In this document: piece after piece, positions 48,557-58,544 of the stretch
Layout of the letters: each line of letters starts with the position of its first letter
Position numbering within the stretch: the first letter of the stretch is position 1
Assembly: GCA_023091665.1 (NCBI GenBank)
Contig: JALJCQ010000022.1
Location: 1,364,001 to 1,428,000 of the forward strand
Direction of reading: 5' to 3'
Source of the DNA: Pythium myriotylum
Taxonomy: Eukaryota > Oomycota > Peronosporomycetes > Pythiales > Pythiaceae
DNA length: 64,000 nt
Made by a program: the position numbers and the translations under genes
The notes under the pieces: model-generated
Database searches by the model: none
Told to the model about the DNA's origin: nothing
What the model saw: only the letters and a program-made list of their open reading frames with translations

Positions 48557-50332
48557 ATGAACTGCCTCGTCCTGCTGCTCGACACCGACGGCGTCTTCCT
48601 CGCTGGTCCGGACCACTTCCTCGCTCCAGCAGACGCCTCTGTGGGCGACCTACAGCAACTGATCTTTGAAAAACACTCCACAGAACTCGGTGGGATCGGC
48701 CACCTTGCCATCACCATCTACTCATGTCTTCAACAACGCGACGCCAAGACCCCGCTGAACTCTTGTGCCACCTTAGCAGACCTCATGGGCGTTGGGGAGT
48801 CCCTACAGAGTCCGCTGATCGCCATGGTGCCGTCAAACCACGAGAGAGTCAAAGAGCATCTCCATCACGTGCGCCTCATCGATTTGAATGGACAGGAGAT
48901 CAAATGGCCAGCGAGCGTATCAATAAGTACGACCACGACTGTAAGAGCCCTCAAGTCAGACCTTCAAAAATCAAAAGTACTCGGAACGAACGCGTGGATG
49001 AAGTCGATCAATATCTTTGCGTCATCTGAAGACTACGCGCAGCATATTTGTCTTCACGACTCCGTGCTCCCGCTTGCGCTGAAGCGCGATTACTCCAAGG
49101 AGCGTCCGTTGATCGTGGCACTCGACGACGAGAAGAATAAATACGGATTAAACCGTTGGATTCGAGAGTTGACGCCAAGCTCCCAGGTCTCTGTGGACTG
49201 GGCGGATCGTACGGTACGGATCCCGCAGAGCTGTGTAAGGTGGCCAGGCATAAGCCGAGGGAGTAGAGGGGGCGATGTTATTCTGTACTGCCGTCAACAG
49301 GTTCTGATGTTGTGGAGAGATCTTCAGCGCTGCTGCATCGAATCTAATGCGCTTGTGTATATTGTTGGGTCTTCTGGATCGGGCAAAACGGCTGCCGCGT
49401 TCGTGTTCGCCTCAACGCTTATTGACCGAACTCAGTGGGACGTAGTTTGGCTCCACTATACAAATGGATTTCTCTGCACGCACCGATGCACCAAATGGGA
49501 CGGGGACTCGGTTCTGAGGAATGAATCCGGCTCCATGTCAGGCGTATCCAGCTTACTCGACTCGTGCTGCTCTCGGCCGACGATCGTCTTCTTCGACGGG
49601 TATGAGGTATCAGATCACGGCAGTATAGAGGCCTATGCTCCGTTTGTCGTTTGGTGGTCAGGTGACAAGATCCGCCGTCGACTGGTCTGCGTGACTTCCA
49701 TGGTCTCTGCTATGCCGATGTACGACCCTTGCAAAACGACGCGACTGCCTGCAAGAGTGACCGTGGACGGCGTGGCACCGACTCGGTTGCCGCTCGTCGA
49801 GTCGGTTTTCGAAGTCACCGCCGATGAGCCTCGTCAAGAAGTCCGCAGCATCATGGAGCTACAGCTATCGGCGTGGTCGAAGGGCGAATACCTTGAAGCC
49901 GTGCAGCGCGACGCCTTGTTTGAAGTTATCGAGCGAAACTTACGACCTGCGGGCGCTAAATTGAGCGGCGGTGAGACCCCGCTGGCTGATCGTGTCGCGC
50001 TGGTGGAGAGCAAGTTCGTCACGGTCGGTGCCTACGCTTTCCTCATGTTCGCTATCGACGTCGAGGAAGCAGATTCGGAGATGAAAATGCTGGCGACGCG
50101 CTGGAATCTGGACGAGCTCGTGAGTGGCGCACAGGCGTCGGCGTCGACGAGAAGCGATGTGAACGAGCTCCAAGCTTTCTTTTTCCGTTCCAGTTACGGG
50201 TTCAGTCGTGTAGACCGTCGGCTCGTGAGCCCGTACGTTGCTCGCACGAGTGCCCTCCGGGCCTCAAGGAACGCAACTACATTCTTTAGTCAGAAAGACG
50301 ATCCCAGCTCTGACGACATGTGCTTTTCATGA
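48557..50332 (+). CDS. Crinkler/RHSP-like P-loop NTPase, C-terminally shortened (gene 3)
   Basis: A 591-residue paralogue of gene 2 (30606). The head MNCLVLLLDTDGVFLAGPDH and the ubiquitin-like segments, Walker A (GSSGSGKTAAA near 270) and Walker B (TIVFFDGYEV near 342) are all kept. The frame ends shortly after the shared SPYVARTSAL segment, with a divergent tail SSDDMCFS, about 170 residues before the end of gene 2. It therefore lacks the nuclease-like part. It could be a regulatory or defective version. A pogo-type transposon ends about 215 bp upstream. Confidence 0.6.
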   Translation: MNCLVLLLDTDGVFLAGPDHFLAPADASVGDLQQLIFEKHSTELGGIGHLAITIYSCLQQRDAKTPLNSCATLADLMGVGESLQSPLIAMVPSNHERVKEHLHHVRLIDLNGQEIKWPASVSISTTTTVRALKSDLQKSKVLGTNAWMKSINIFASSEDYAQHICLHDSVLPLALKRDYSKERPLIVALDDEKNKYGLNRWIRELTPSSQVSVDWADRTVRIPQSCVRWPGISRGSRGGDVILYCRQQVLMLWRDLQRCCIESNALVYIVGSSGSGKTAAAFVFASTLIDRTQWDVVWLHYTNGFLCTHRCTKWDGDSVLRNESGSMSGVSSLLDSCCSRPTIVFFDGYEVSDHGSIEAYAPFVVWWSGDKIRRRLVCVTSMVSAMPMYDPCKTTRLPARVTVDGVAPTRLPLVESVFEVTADEPRQEVRSIMELQLSAWSKGEYLEAVQRDALFEVIERNLRPAGAKLSGGETPLADRVALVESKFVTVGAYAFLMFAIDVEEADSEMKMLATRWNLDELVSGAQASASTRSDVNELQAFFFRSSYGFSRVDRRLVSPYVARTSALRASRNATTFFSQKDDPSSDDMCFS

Positions 50333-50388
50333 TAACATCCAAATACTATGCGACTCCTTCGAACGCGCCTAGATTTCGTTAAACCCGT

Positions 50389-51552
50389 TCAGCGGCTCGT
50401 CGACGGGTAACGCGAACGCACGTTCTCCCATGCGCGCCGGATGAGCCAGCCATCGCCCTCCGTGACGCTCTGCGACGCGCCGGCGACCATGATAAGTGGC
50501 GGCAGGTCATCGCCCGGCTTGTCGCCCTTCTCGTAGAAGTCCGGCAGGCCGAAGCCGTGGCCGATCTCGTGAGATACGATCACCGACGAGTCCGAGTCCA
50601 GCAGACTGAGCATGTTGGCCTCATCCACGCGCTGGCCCCAGTCACCGCCAGCACCTCCTCCTTGCCCGAGCGTCGGCCATAGTGACATATCGAACGGCTT
50701 GCCCTTGCACGCACTCGTGTCCGAGCTCTTCTCGAAGTTGCGGTGCTTGTAGCAGTCGTCTGGGCATTTGGGGATGCCGTCCGAGTCGAGCACTTTCTCG
50801 TGGATCGGGCCGAGCGAGTCGTCGCTCCAATCGAGCAGCGACTTGTCACGCACTGCCACGCCCACCATCTCGACCTCAATCTTCTCGAAGGGCCAGCAGC
50901 CGTAGCCTGTGAGCCACTTGTTCCAGTGCGCGTACTGACGCTCGAGCATGGCCTTGAACTTGCTGGCCGTGGCCTTGGACAACTTATTAGTCGAGTCCCA
51001 GCGGATGCAGTAGCTGAGTTTGCCGTTGTTGGTCATGAGCTGGTCGAAGATGAAGTTGTTGAAATTGAAATGCGGCTTCATGCGCTTCTCCCAGATCCAG
51101 TCGACGTACTGCTTGCTGATGTACTTGGTCGGGTCGCCTGTCGTGCATTTGCCGTCGCCACCGGTGGCCGGCGTCGTGCTGTTGCCTCCGGCCGACGGCG
51201 TGACTCTTACTGGTTTCTTGGTCGTCGCCACTGGCGTTGGGGGTGCGGGTGCCGGCGCGTCGTTGCCCGCGGAGTCGAGCCCGACGCCCGGCGACGACGG
51301 CGTCGAGGCCTTGGGCTTCTTGCTGGGCTTGGGCGTGCGCACTCGCTTGGTCTTGGTCGGTTTGGGCGTCACAGACGGGACCGTGTTGGAGATCGCGCCG
51401 TCCTCGTTCTCGGCGCCTACTTCGTCCGACGGAGCGATCGCCGGCGCGTCAGTCTTGACACGGCAGCGCGCGTCGGCCGTGGGGACTTGGGAGGCCGAGA
51501 GCACGAGCGAGAGCAGAGCGAGCAGCACGAGCGAACGGCGAGGAAGCTTCAT
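50389..51552 (-). CDS. Secreted zincin-like metalloprotease (paralogue A)
   Basis: 387 residues. MKLPRRSLVLLALLSLVLSA is the signal peptide. A disordered Pro/Thr/Lys-rich linker follows (about 50-150). The catalytic part begins CTTGDPTKYISKQYVDWIWE, has conserved Cys and Trp residues (ERQYAHWNKWLTGYGCWPF), and includes HEIGHGFGLPDFY near 335, the HExxHxxGxxD metal site of zincins. A D/P-rich loop (DKPGDDLPPLIMV) follows. It is nearly identical over about 750 bp to the domain at 62811-63569. The ATG at 51552 was chosen because the signal peptide starts there. Substrate unknown; extracellular. Confidence 0.8.
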   Translation of the reverse strand: MKLPRRSLVLLALLSLVLSASQVPTADARCRVKTDAPAIAPSDEVGAENEDGAISNTVPSVTPKPTKTKRVRTPKPSKKPKASTPSSPGVGLDSAGNDAPAPAPPTPVATTKKPVRVTPSAGGNSTTPATGGDGKCTTGDPTKYISKQYVDWIWEKRMKPHFNFNNFIFDQLMTNNGKLSYCIRWDSTNKLSKATASKFKAMLERQYAHWNKWLTGYGCWPFEKIEVEMVGVAVRDKSLLDWSDDSLGPIHEKVLDSDGIPKCPDDCYKHRNFEKSSDTSACKGKPFDMSLWPTLGQGGGAGGDWGQRVDEANMLSLLDSDSSVIVSHEIGHGFGLPDFYEKGDKPGDDLPPLIMVAGASQSVTEGDGWLIRRAWENVRSRYPSTSR

Positions 51553-52186
51553 GGATGGTGGTGGTGGGGCGAATCGGCGAATGACGAAGTGGGATTCCCA
51601 GGGTCTCAACGAGGGCAAGACGCCCGCTTAGCGGAGACCAAACCGTGGCGGTTGACCAGACCGAGCGGCGCGTGGTGTCCAGCTGGACGACCGGCACGCA
51701 GCTGGGCGACACCGAATCGATCGGAAGACCCATCTCATCCGGATGGCGCGGAAACGGAGAGAAGACGAGCGGGCGACGCGTTCAAGAAGGTCTCGGCAGT
51801 ATGATGCAGATGGCCTTTTTATGCACTAGTGGCTGTCGGGGAGTCATCATCATCACTGTAAGAGTGACTGATGGACTTGAAGACTAACTTGATTTTTTGG
51901 AATAAGACTGACGATGCCCGACCGTCAGAGACTAAAAACTTGATTTTTGGTTTACGGTAAACCGGTCGGTCGGGTGGTCGAACCGGCCGATCTGTTCCTG
52001 GCGCCGAGTTCTCTCTGTTGGCGTCTATCCGATAAAATAACGCGCGCAAATCGGTTCCGACGCCAACGCCAACGCGTTTAGTCCGGTGCGTTGGACTCGC
52101 CACCTGGCAATCTCGCGCGCGCCACCTGGCGCCGTCGAACGAACGCGTAAAGGCGTTGCCGCCGTTGAGGTAGACACCCCCATTCT
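51553..52186. other. Intergenic, promoter of zincin A
   Basis: No gene supported. Right part grades into the ACCGGT array. Confidence 0.35.
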
Positions 52187-52325
52187 ACCGGTATCTTTCT
52201 CAACAAAACCGGTATCTCACACCGGTCCTAAACCGGTATCTGTCGTTTGATTCTCAAAACACGGTCCAATCTCTTGAGCTTTCTACCGGTATCGTACCGG
52301 TTTTTTTCACTGGTTTCAAACCGGT
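52187..52325 (+). promoter_or_regulatory. Array of ACCGGT palindromes upstream of the phosphatase-inhibitor gene
   Basis: Seven ACCGGT sites at 52187, 52208, 52221, 52232, 52285, 52296 and 52320, mostly followed by ATCT or similar. A longer direct repeat, CTCAAAACACGGTSCA with flanks, occurs near 52252 and 52343. It ends about 75 bp before the ATG at 52401 and is probably a transcription-factor site cluster. Confidence 0.55.
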
Positions 52326-52400
52326 ACTTGTCGTCTTGTTTCTCAAAACACGGTGCACTCCCTCTCGCCTCTCGCCTCTCCTCCGCATCCCTCGGGCGCC

Positions 52401-52874
52401 ATGGACAAGCAAGCCCCCACCATGGCGACGGCGCCCAAGCAGCACGCCGACGCGCACGTGACGTGGGACGAGGCGACCATCGCGCTCCACGACGCCGAGC
52501 GCGGCACGCGCATGAAGATCGAGGAGCCCAAGACGCCGTACCACTACGCGGGCGAGGGCGAGGCCTCGCCGGCAGCCAAGAGCGACGGGCTCGCGTGGGG
52601 CGAGCTCCACGCCAAGCTCGCGCACGTCGAGACCACGCAGCAGCAGCAGCAGGAGAACAAGAGCGAGTGGGACAGCAGCGACTCGGAGGGCGCGCCGTCG
52701 CCCTTCGCGGCGCGCGACGCCGAGGGCAAGAAGCTCCAGAAAGACCCCAAGTTCGCCGACAAGCGCAAGTCCCACTACGACGAGTTCCAGGCCGTCAAGA
52801 TGTGGCGGCTGAGCCACCCGGACGACGACGAGGACGAGGACGAGGACGACGAGCAGAAGAAAGCCAACCACTAA
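52401..52874 (+). CDS. PPP1R2 homologue: Protein phosphatase inhibitor 2 (IPP-2) family
   Basis: A 157-residue disordered, highly charged protein. HVTWDEATIALHDAERGTRM, then KIEEPKTPYHYAG, matches the WDE and PxTPYH segments of inhibitor 2, where the Thr of PKTPYHY is the GSK3 site in animals. KRKSHYDEFQAVKMWR matches the KRKxHYNE segment that covers the PP1 active site. It ends with an acidic Asp/Glu run. Binds and controls protein phosphatase 1. An ATG at 52353 is in frame, but the one at 52401 has the GCC-ATG-G context and starts the family-like region. Confidence 0.88.
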   Translation: MDKQAPTMATAPKQHADAHVTWDEATIALHDAERGTRMKIEEPKTPYHYAGEGEASPAAKSDGLAWGELHAKLAHVETTQQQQQENKSEWDSSDSEGAPSPFAARDAEGKKLQKDPKFADKRKSHYDEFQAVKMWRLSHPDDDEDEDEDDEQKKANH

Positions 52875-52973
52875 AAGAAGTGCCTAATACCATGCCAAAC
52901 GAGAAGCAAAGGAAGCAAGGGGGAGGAGAGATGGCGTCTATATGTTTAATATCACTAGCGAACGGAAGCAGGA

Positions 52974-54428
52974 TCACAGCTCGACGAGGTCGCCGCGCAC
53001 GCCCGTGCGACTGCTGTCGGGCGTGCGCGTCTCCAGGTCGAGCGTGCGCATCTGCTCGTAGAGGAACTCGTCCTGGTCCTCGTACATGGGCATGGTGTCG
53101 CGCGCGGGCGACGGCGCAAAGTAGTTCTGCCCCGTGTGCTTGGCCCAGTTGCCGTCGGCCTCGCGGGTCTCGTTCTCGGTGCCTCGCCGCTCGATCGTCT
53201 CGTTGATCACGCGCTGCATGGCGCGCACCGTGTCGTAGTCGGACGTCATCTCGAGGTCGTCGAAGACGAGATGCACGGCGCGTGCCGAGTCAAAGTCTTC
53301 CCACTGCTTGTCCACGGACTCGTAGTCCGGGATGTACTGGCTTCGCGCGATCTTGGCGGCGTCGGCGCGCGACACGAGCGTGATGCAGCGCTTGCAGACG
53401 TGGACGACGCGCGTCGAGACGTCGAGCTTGTAGTCGGCCGTGGACAGCGTCCGCGAGACGCGGCAGCTCGCGCACACGTACGCCGTGCAGAGATGGCAGT
53501 CCGTCGCGAGCTTCTCGGGCCAGCGCCCGCCGCGCGGCTTGGCGCAGATGTGGCAGTACCGCCGGTTCGAGAGCGAGACCCGCGAGTTGGCGCTCTCGAC
53601 GCTCGCGCGGCCGAACTGTTCTCGGATCGCTTCGTCGCCCAGCAGCCACGAGAGCTTCTTGTTCTGGGCACACCACATGGCCTTCCACATGCCGATGAGC
53701 GTGCTGGCGGCCGAGTTGACGGCGATGCGCTCGGGCGGGTTGCCGCCGGGCGTCGAGTTGGTGATCATGTAGACCTCGACCACGCCCGGCGCGATCTCGC
53801 GGTAGAGGTAGCAGTTGGAGGAGCGCGCGCGCACGATCGAGAGCGCCTCGAGCTCGGGACACTGCTTGAGACGAACCGAGTGCATGGCGTGGTAGCCGAC
53901 GCGGTCGCCGTTGCGACGCGTGCGGATGCCCGTGGACTCGACGAGCACAAAGTCGCGAGGACGCACGACGGCGTTGACGATGCGCGAGTGGCCCACGACG
54001 ATCCACTTGAGCTGGAGCGAGCGGAAAGGGTCGTCCACGGTCGGGTGCTCGATCGTGTTGAGCACGGCGGCGTCGAGCACTTCGTTGTGCACGTACGAGG
54101 TCTTGACGAGGATGGACTGCGCGTCGGGCGTGACGATGCCGTACATGACGTCGTCGAGCGTGCCCGAGATGGTGCCGACGGCCACGAGCTTGGGCAGCGC
54201 CCACTTGCTCTTGGGGTCGCGCGTGGCCTGCTTGTAGACCGTGACGTCGTCGCGGCTCTTGACGGCCTTCCACTTGTGGCGGTCCATCTTGCGCTGGCCG
54301 TCCGTGACGAAGGCGTCGTACTCGCGCAGCGTGCGCCCCACGAGGTTGCGCGTGGCCACGTCGAACTTGTGGCACTGCTCCTTGGTGAGCAGCACCGGCA
54401 GCGGACGCTCGCTCAGCGGGAACTTCAT
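52974..54428 (-). CDS. START-like domain + FYVE-like zinc finger protein (oomycete type)
   Basis: A 484-residue protein. Residues about 40-270 look like a START lipid-binding fold (WKAVKSRDDVTVYKQATRDP, then WIVVGHSRIVNAVVRPRDFV and YMITNSTPGG). A zinc-binding region at about 300-370 (CHICAKPRGGRW..CHLCTAYVCASCR..HVCKRC) has the paired Cys spacing of FYVE-type fingers without a clear R(R/K)HHCR motif. The rest is acidic and disordered. This two-part family is greatly expanded in oomycetes. Probable membrane-lipid sensor. The ATG at 54428 starts MKFPLSERPLPV, a common opening of the family. Confidence 0.8.
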   Translation of the reverse strand: MKFPLSERPLPVLLTKEQCHKFDVATRNLVGRTLREYDAFVTDGQRKMDRHKWKAVKSRDDVTVYKQATRDPKSKWALPKLVAVGTISGTLDDVMYGIVTPDAQSILVKTSYVHNEVLDAAVLNTIEHPTVDDPFRSLQLKWIVVGHSRIVNAVVRPRDFVLVESTGIRTRRNGDRVGYHAMHSVRLKQCPELEALSIVRARSSNCYLYREIAPGVVEVYMITNSTPGGNPPERIAVNSAASTLIGMWKAMWCAQNKKLSWLLGDEAIREQFGRASVESANSRVSLSNRRYCHICAKPRGGRWPEKLATDCHLCTAYVCASCRVSRTLSTADYKLDVSTRVVHVCKRCITLVSRADAAKIARSQYIPDYESVDKQWEDFDSARAVHLVFDDLEMTSDYDTVRAMQRVINETIERRGTENETREADGNWAKHTGQNYFAPSPARDTMPMYEDQDEFLYEQMRTLDLETRTPDSSRTGVRGDLVEL

Positions 54429-55355
54429 GTCTGGACGGCAGGAAGGCGACTGGCGGCGAGTCTCCTCCACATCCAGGTGAGGGCTCGGTCGTTCCGCCTG
54501 TGGTCGAGCCGGTTTTGGACAGGCGGGCGTCCATGCCTGGCTTGCCGAAAACTGTCTCGGACCAGAAACCGTGACAGCGCGAGTCCACCATGTGTGGGCG
54601 GCGAGCGCTCACTCGGGAGGAAGGAGTTATCCACGTAAACACCGTCGTTGCTGGGCGCAGTGATGACCACCGAGAAGGCGAACGCGGGGAGGGGGTCCAG
54701 GGTCACGCTGTGAGTCACGGCGTGTCGAGCGTGTCCATTTCAGTGGGAGAGGAAGAGGAAGAGGAGACGATCCGGAGACCAGTCGCAGTGGCTTCGGCGA
54801 GACGGCGAATCCAGTAGTCGCGAGGCCCGGGGGAGCGTGAGCTAGTGAGCAGCAACGACCACGTGCATAGTAGTACGGTTCAGTAGGTGTACGAGCGTCT
54901 TAATCTCGAGTGGCAGTTGGCTCGACGGGTCGCGCGTGAGGACCCCTCGTGCGGTGGATTAGAGATTACGCGTCGAGCGTGACGAGGAAGAGAGCGGCAT
55001 CGAGGAAGACACGATGGGGGTTAAAGAGAGAGAGAGATTGAGATTGAGAGAGAGAGATTCACGACTACTACTCGCACGTCAGCGTACCCCGCAGGGAGGG
55101 GGTTACGGAGGACAAGTTGGGCGGCAGCGCGAGAACCGAGTTCTGTTCTCGGTGGCGGGAACCGATCTCGATCTCGACGGGCGGTCGTCATGACGGCACG
55201 GCGCTGGACGCGCTGCGATTGGCTGTTTCTCCGGCGGATGACGTCTAACCACGCGTTTAGACGCGACTACCGCGCGGGTGACGGCACCAGAACCACCCAG
55301 CGCGTATTTGTACCCCTCACTATGTCGAGCACGAGTCCGACGGAACCATTCTCGT
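54429..55355. other. Intergenic, divergent promoters of the START protein and PCCA
   Basis: Contains a (GA)n tract at 55025-55060. No gene supported. Both promoters must lie in 54429-55692. Confidence 0.45.
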
Positions 55356-55401
55356 GGAACCGTTCCGTGCGCGCAGAACGGTTCCCGCGCAGAACCGTTC
55401 C
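55356..55401. promoter_or_regulatory. Cluster of GAACCGTTC inverted and direct repeats
   Basis: GGAACCGTTC (55356), its complement GAACGGTTCC (55376-55385) and another GAACCGTTCC (55392) lie within 46 bp, about 290-340 bp before the PCCA ATG. Possible protein-binding site cluster. Confidence 0.45.
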
Positions 55402-55692
55402 GCCGACCCGAGGGGCATAGACGCGCGGCTTCAGCCTCTGCTGCGTTGGCGTTGGTGGCTGCTTTTTTGGTTCCGTTGGCGTCGGCCCCGACGTCCCGGA
55501 GCCTCGTCGTGTTCCCAACTTCAACTCCCGCTCTGTTTAAAACACGTTTCCAACCTTCCCCCGGTCACTCCCCCATTGTATCCAACACACCTGTTTAAAA
55601 CACCGAATCCAACCAGGTCAGTAGCTCCTCACCAGAGCAAGAGGTCGACGAACCAGCTCGCCCATTCCGGCATCTTCTCTTCCTCTCGCGCC

Positions 55693-56296
55693 ATGTTCTC
55701 TCGCGGCGTGCGGCTCCAGGGCGTGGCGACGCGGCGCGCGGCCATGGCCTCGGGGCTCCCGCGCCCGTCGCTCTCTCTGTCTCTGCAGTCGCGGCTGCTG
55801 GCCTCGTCGTCCTCGCCGAAAGAAAAGCTCTTTGACAAGATCCTGATCGCCAACCGCGGCGAGATCGCCGTGCGCGTCATCCGCACGTGTCGCCGCCTCG
55901 GCATCAAGACCGTGCAGGTCTACTCGGAGCCCGACGTGAACTCGGTCGCCGTGCGCATGGCCGACGAGGCCGTCTGCGTCGGCCCGGCCGCCTCGGCGCA
56001 GAGCTACCTCTCGATCCCCAAGATCGTCGAGGCCGTCAAGGCCACGGGCGCACAGGCCGTGCACCCGGGCTACGGCTTCCTCTCGGAGAACAAGGACTTT
56101 TGCGAGGCGCTCGAGGACATTGGCGTGGCCTTTATCGGCCCCGGCCACGAGGCCATCCAGGCCATGGGCGACAAGATCGAGTCCAAGCTGCTCGCCAAGG
56201 AGGCCGGCGTCAACACGATCCCGGGCTTCTTGGGCGTCATCGACACGGCCGACGACGCCGTCAAGGTCGCGCAGGAGATCGGGTACCCCGTCATGA

Positions 56297-56334
<38 letters not shown>

Positions 56335-58014
56335 GTGGCCTACAACGACGACGAGGTCAAGATCGGCTTCCGTCTCTCCAAGGAAGAGGCCGCGAGCAGC
56401 TTTGGCGACGACCGCATGTTCATTGAAAAGTTCATCGAGGACCCGCGCCACATCGAGATCCAGCTCATCGCCGACGCGCACGGCAACGTCGTGGCGCTGC
56501 CCGAGCGCGAGTGCTCGATCCAGCGCCGCAACCAAAAGGTCATCGAGGAAGCGCCGAGCGTGCTGCTGGACCCGGAGACGCGTCTCGCCATGGGCAAGCA
56601 GGCCTGCATGCTCGCCAAGAAAGTCGGCTACAAGTCGGCCGGCACAGTCGAGTTCCTCTGCGACAAGAACAAGAACTTTTACTTTTTGGAGATGAACACG
56701 CGTCTCCAGGTCGAGCACCCGGTGACCGAGCTCATCTCGGGCGTCGATCTCGTCGAGCAGATGATCCGCGTCGCCGCCAACCACAAGCTGCCCGAGCGCC
56801 TCACGAGCGGGCCCGTGCAGATCAACGGCTGGGCTATCGAGAGCCGCGTCTACGCTGAAGACCCGCTGCGTGGCTTCCTGCCGTCGATCGGCCGTCTGCT
56901 CAAGTACCAGGAGCCGGCGCACCTGCCGGGCGTGCGAGTGGACTCGGGCGTGACGGAAGGCAGCGACATCTCGATGTTCTACGACCCGATGATCTCCAAG
57001 CTCATCACGCACGGCAAGGACCGCCACGAGGCGCTCGAGCGCATGAAGGTCGCGCTCGACAACTACGTGATCCGTGGCCCGGGCAACAACATCTCGTTCC
57101 TTCAGGACGTCTACCGCCACCCGCGCTTCGTGAGCGGCAAGATCACGACCAAGTTCATCGCCGAGGAGTACCCGGAGGGCTTTGAGGGCGTCAAGCTCGC
57201 GCCCACCGAGCTCAACGAGCTCAAGCTCGTCGGCGCCATCATGCACTTGCGCAAGGCCCAGGTGAGCCGACAGCTCACGGGTGCCGCCGCGCGCAGCAGC
57301 AACTTTGCCAAGACCTTTGCGGGCATCAACGAGGACGAGCTCGAGCTTCTGAGTGCCGGCGGTGCCGGTGTCGCGCCCAGGTTCCGCGTGCTCACCGAGG
57401 GCGCGTGGTCGCGTGACGCGCTGATCACGCTCGCGCAGCGCAACGCGCTCGACACGGTCGGCGAGAAGCTCTTCGTGTCGACGGAAGGCGCGTTCGGCGA
57501 GACGACGCCCGTCGTGGTCGTCGAGTTCGAGGTCGAGAAGTCCAAGAACCGCACCGAGAGCGTGTACCTGCTCCACGTGGACGGCAAGTGGCACGTCGTG
57601 GGCGACGTCGACTGGGCGCTCAATGCGCCGCTCTTCCGTGCGGCCTCGTCCGCGGGCAAGGATATCGCCTCGCAGGTCATGGAGGTGCTGCCCGAGGGCT
57701 TCCGCCTGCAGCTCCACGGCGCGATCCACGACGTGGTCGTGCGCAACGAGCTTGAGCAGCAGTACGCCAAGCACATGCTGGCCAAGCCCGAGATCGACAC
57801 GTCCAACTTGCTGCTCTGTCCGATGCCCGGTATGCTTGTGTCGGTGGCCGTCGAGGAGGGCGACCACGTCGAGCTCGGCCAGGAGCTGTGCGTCGTCGAG
57901 GCCATGAAGATGCAGAACGTGCTCCGCTCGGAGAAGAAGGGTACGATCAAGGCCATCAAGCGCAAGGCTGGTGAGTCGCTCAAGGTCGACGAGATCATCC
58001 TCGAGTACGAGTAG
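55693..58014 (+). CDS. PCCA: Propionyl-CoA carboxylase alpha subunit, mitochondrial
   Basis: A 773-residue biotin-dependent carboxylase subunit. The N-terminus (1-43, MFSRGVRLQGVATRRAAMAS) is a mitochondrial presequence. LFDKILIANRGEIAVRVIRT opens the biotin carboxylase domain. KASAGGGGKGMR is the ATP-binding Gly loop, and FLEMNTRLQVEHPVTE is the catalytic region. The BT linker (about 490-690) is the PCCA type rather than the acetyl-CoA or methylcrotonyl type. The biotin site AMKM has Lys739, and the tail ends KVDEIILEYE. Works with a beta subunit encoded elsewhere to carboxylate propionyl-CoA to methylmalonyl-CoA. The in-frame upstream region (from 55354) is leader. CCCATTCCGGCATCTTCTC at about 55660 resembles an initiator. 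Confidence 0.95.
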
Positions 58015-58094
58015 ACACGCCTCGAGATGACCGTGGCTCGCAGCTAGGCGAGCGTCAGTGTGCAAAACCAGAAATACAACCATCTTCTGTTGTT

Positions 58095-58127
58095 ATTTGA
58101 TAGGCGTAGACTCTACGCCTATCAAAT
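58095..58127. repeat. Perfect hairpin 1 in the PCCA 3' flank
   Basis: ATTTGATAGGCGTAGA and its exact complement around a single C. Ends one base before the second hairpin. Confidence 0.95.
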
Positions 58128-58128
58128 A

Positions 58129-58159
58129 GTTCCGACCTCTACGCCGTAGAGGTCGGAAC
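58129..58159. repeat. Perfect hairpin 2 in the PCCA 3' flank
   Basis: GTTCCGACCTCTACG and its exact complement around a single C. Shares CTCTACG with hairpin 1. Confidence 0.95.
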
Positions 58160-58544
58160 GAAGGCTTTCTTTGTGCGTTGTCTGGAGTGTTGTGTGGCAT
58201 TACGCGCACGCAGTTTGTGGTTCGTCACTGGCTCTTCCTCGTCTGTTTATGCTCTGATGAGTCCTCGGTCGTGGCGTGGTCTTATCGGGGCAGAGCTGTA
58301 CAAGCAGACGTTCCTCTACACTTTTATCCCCTCAACAGGCTCAACAGCTGCAACGCCTCGCAGCGATTCCCACTTTCGTGGCTTCAGATCTCGACGTGTC
58401 GCACATAGTGGTCACCTTCGCACCCATCGGCAGCCATCTTCTTGGGCTCAACAACTCTCGTTGAGTGATGCGTAGGAATAGGTCGCGAATGGAGGATCTG
58501 GTTCACGGAGGCGTCTTCATCTTCCCACTGAGCTGGGCGACCGT

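Noticed and set aside
55618..58083. 821-codon open frame opposite PCCA, and similar long antisense frames at 5438-6592, 53136-54638 and 1445-2125
   Set aside because: These lie exactly opposite strongly supported genes. High GC at third positions removes stops from the complementary frame; their translations are Arg/Leu/Val/Asp-rich with no domain.
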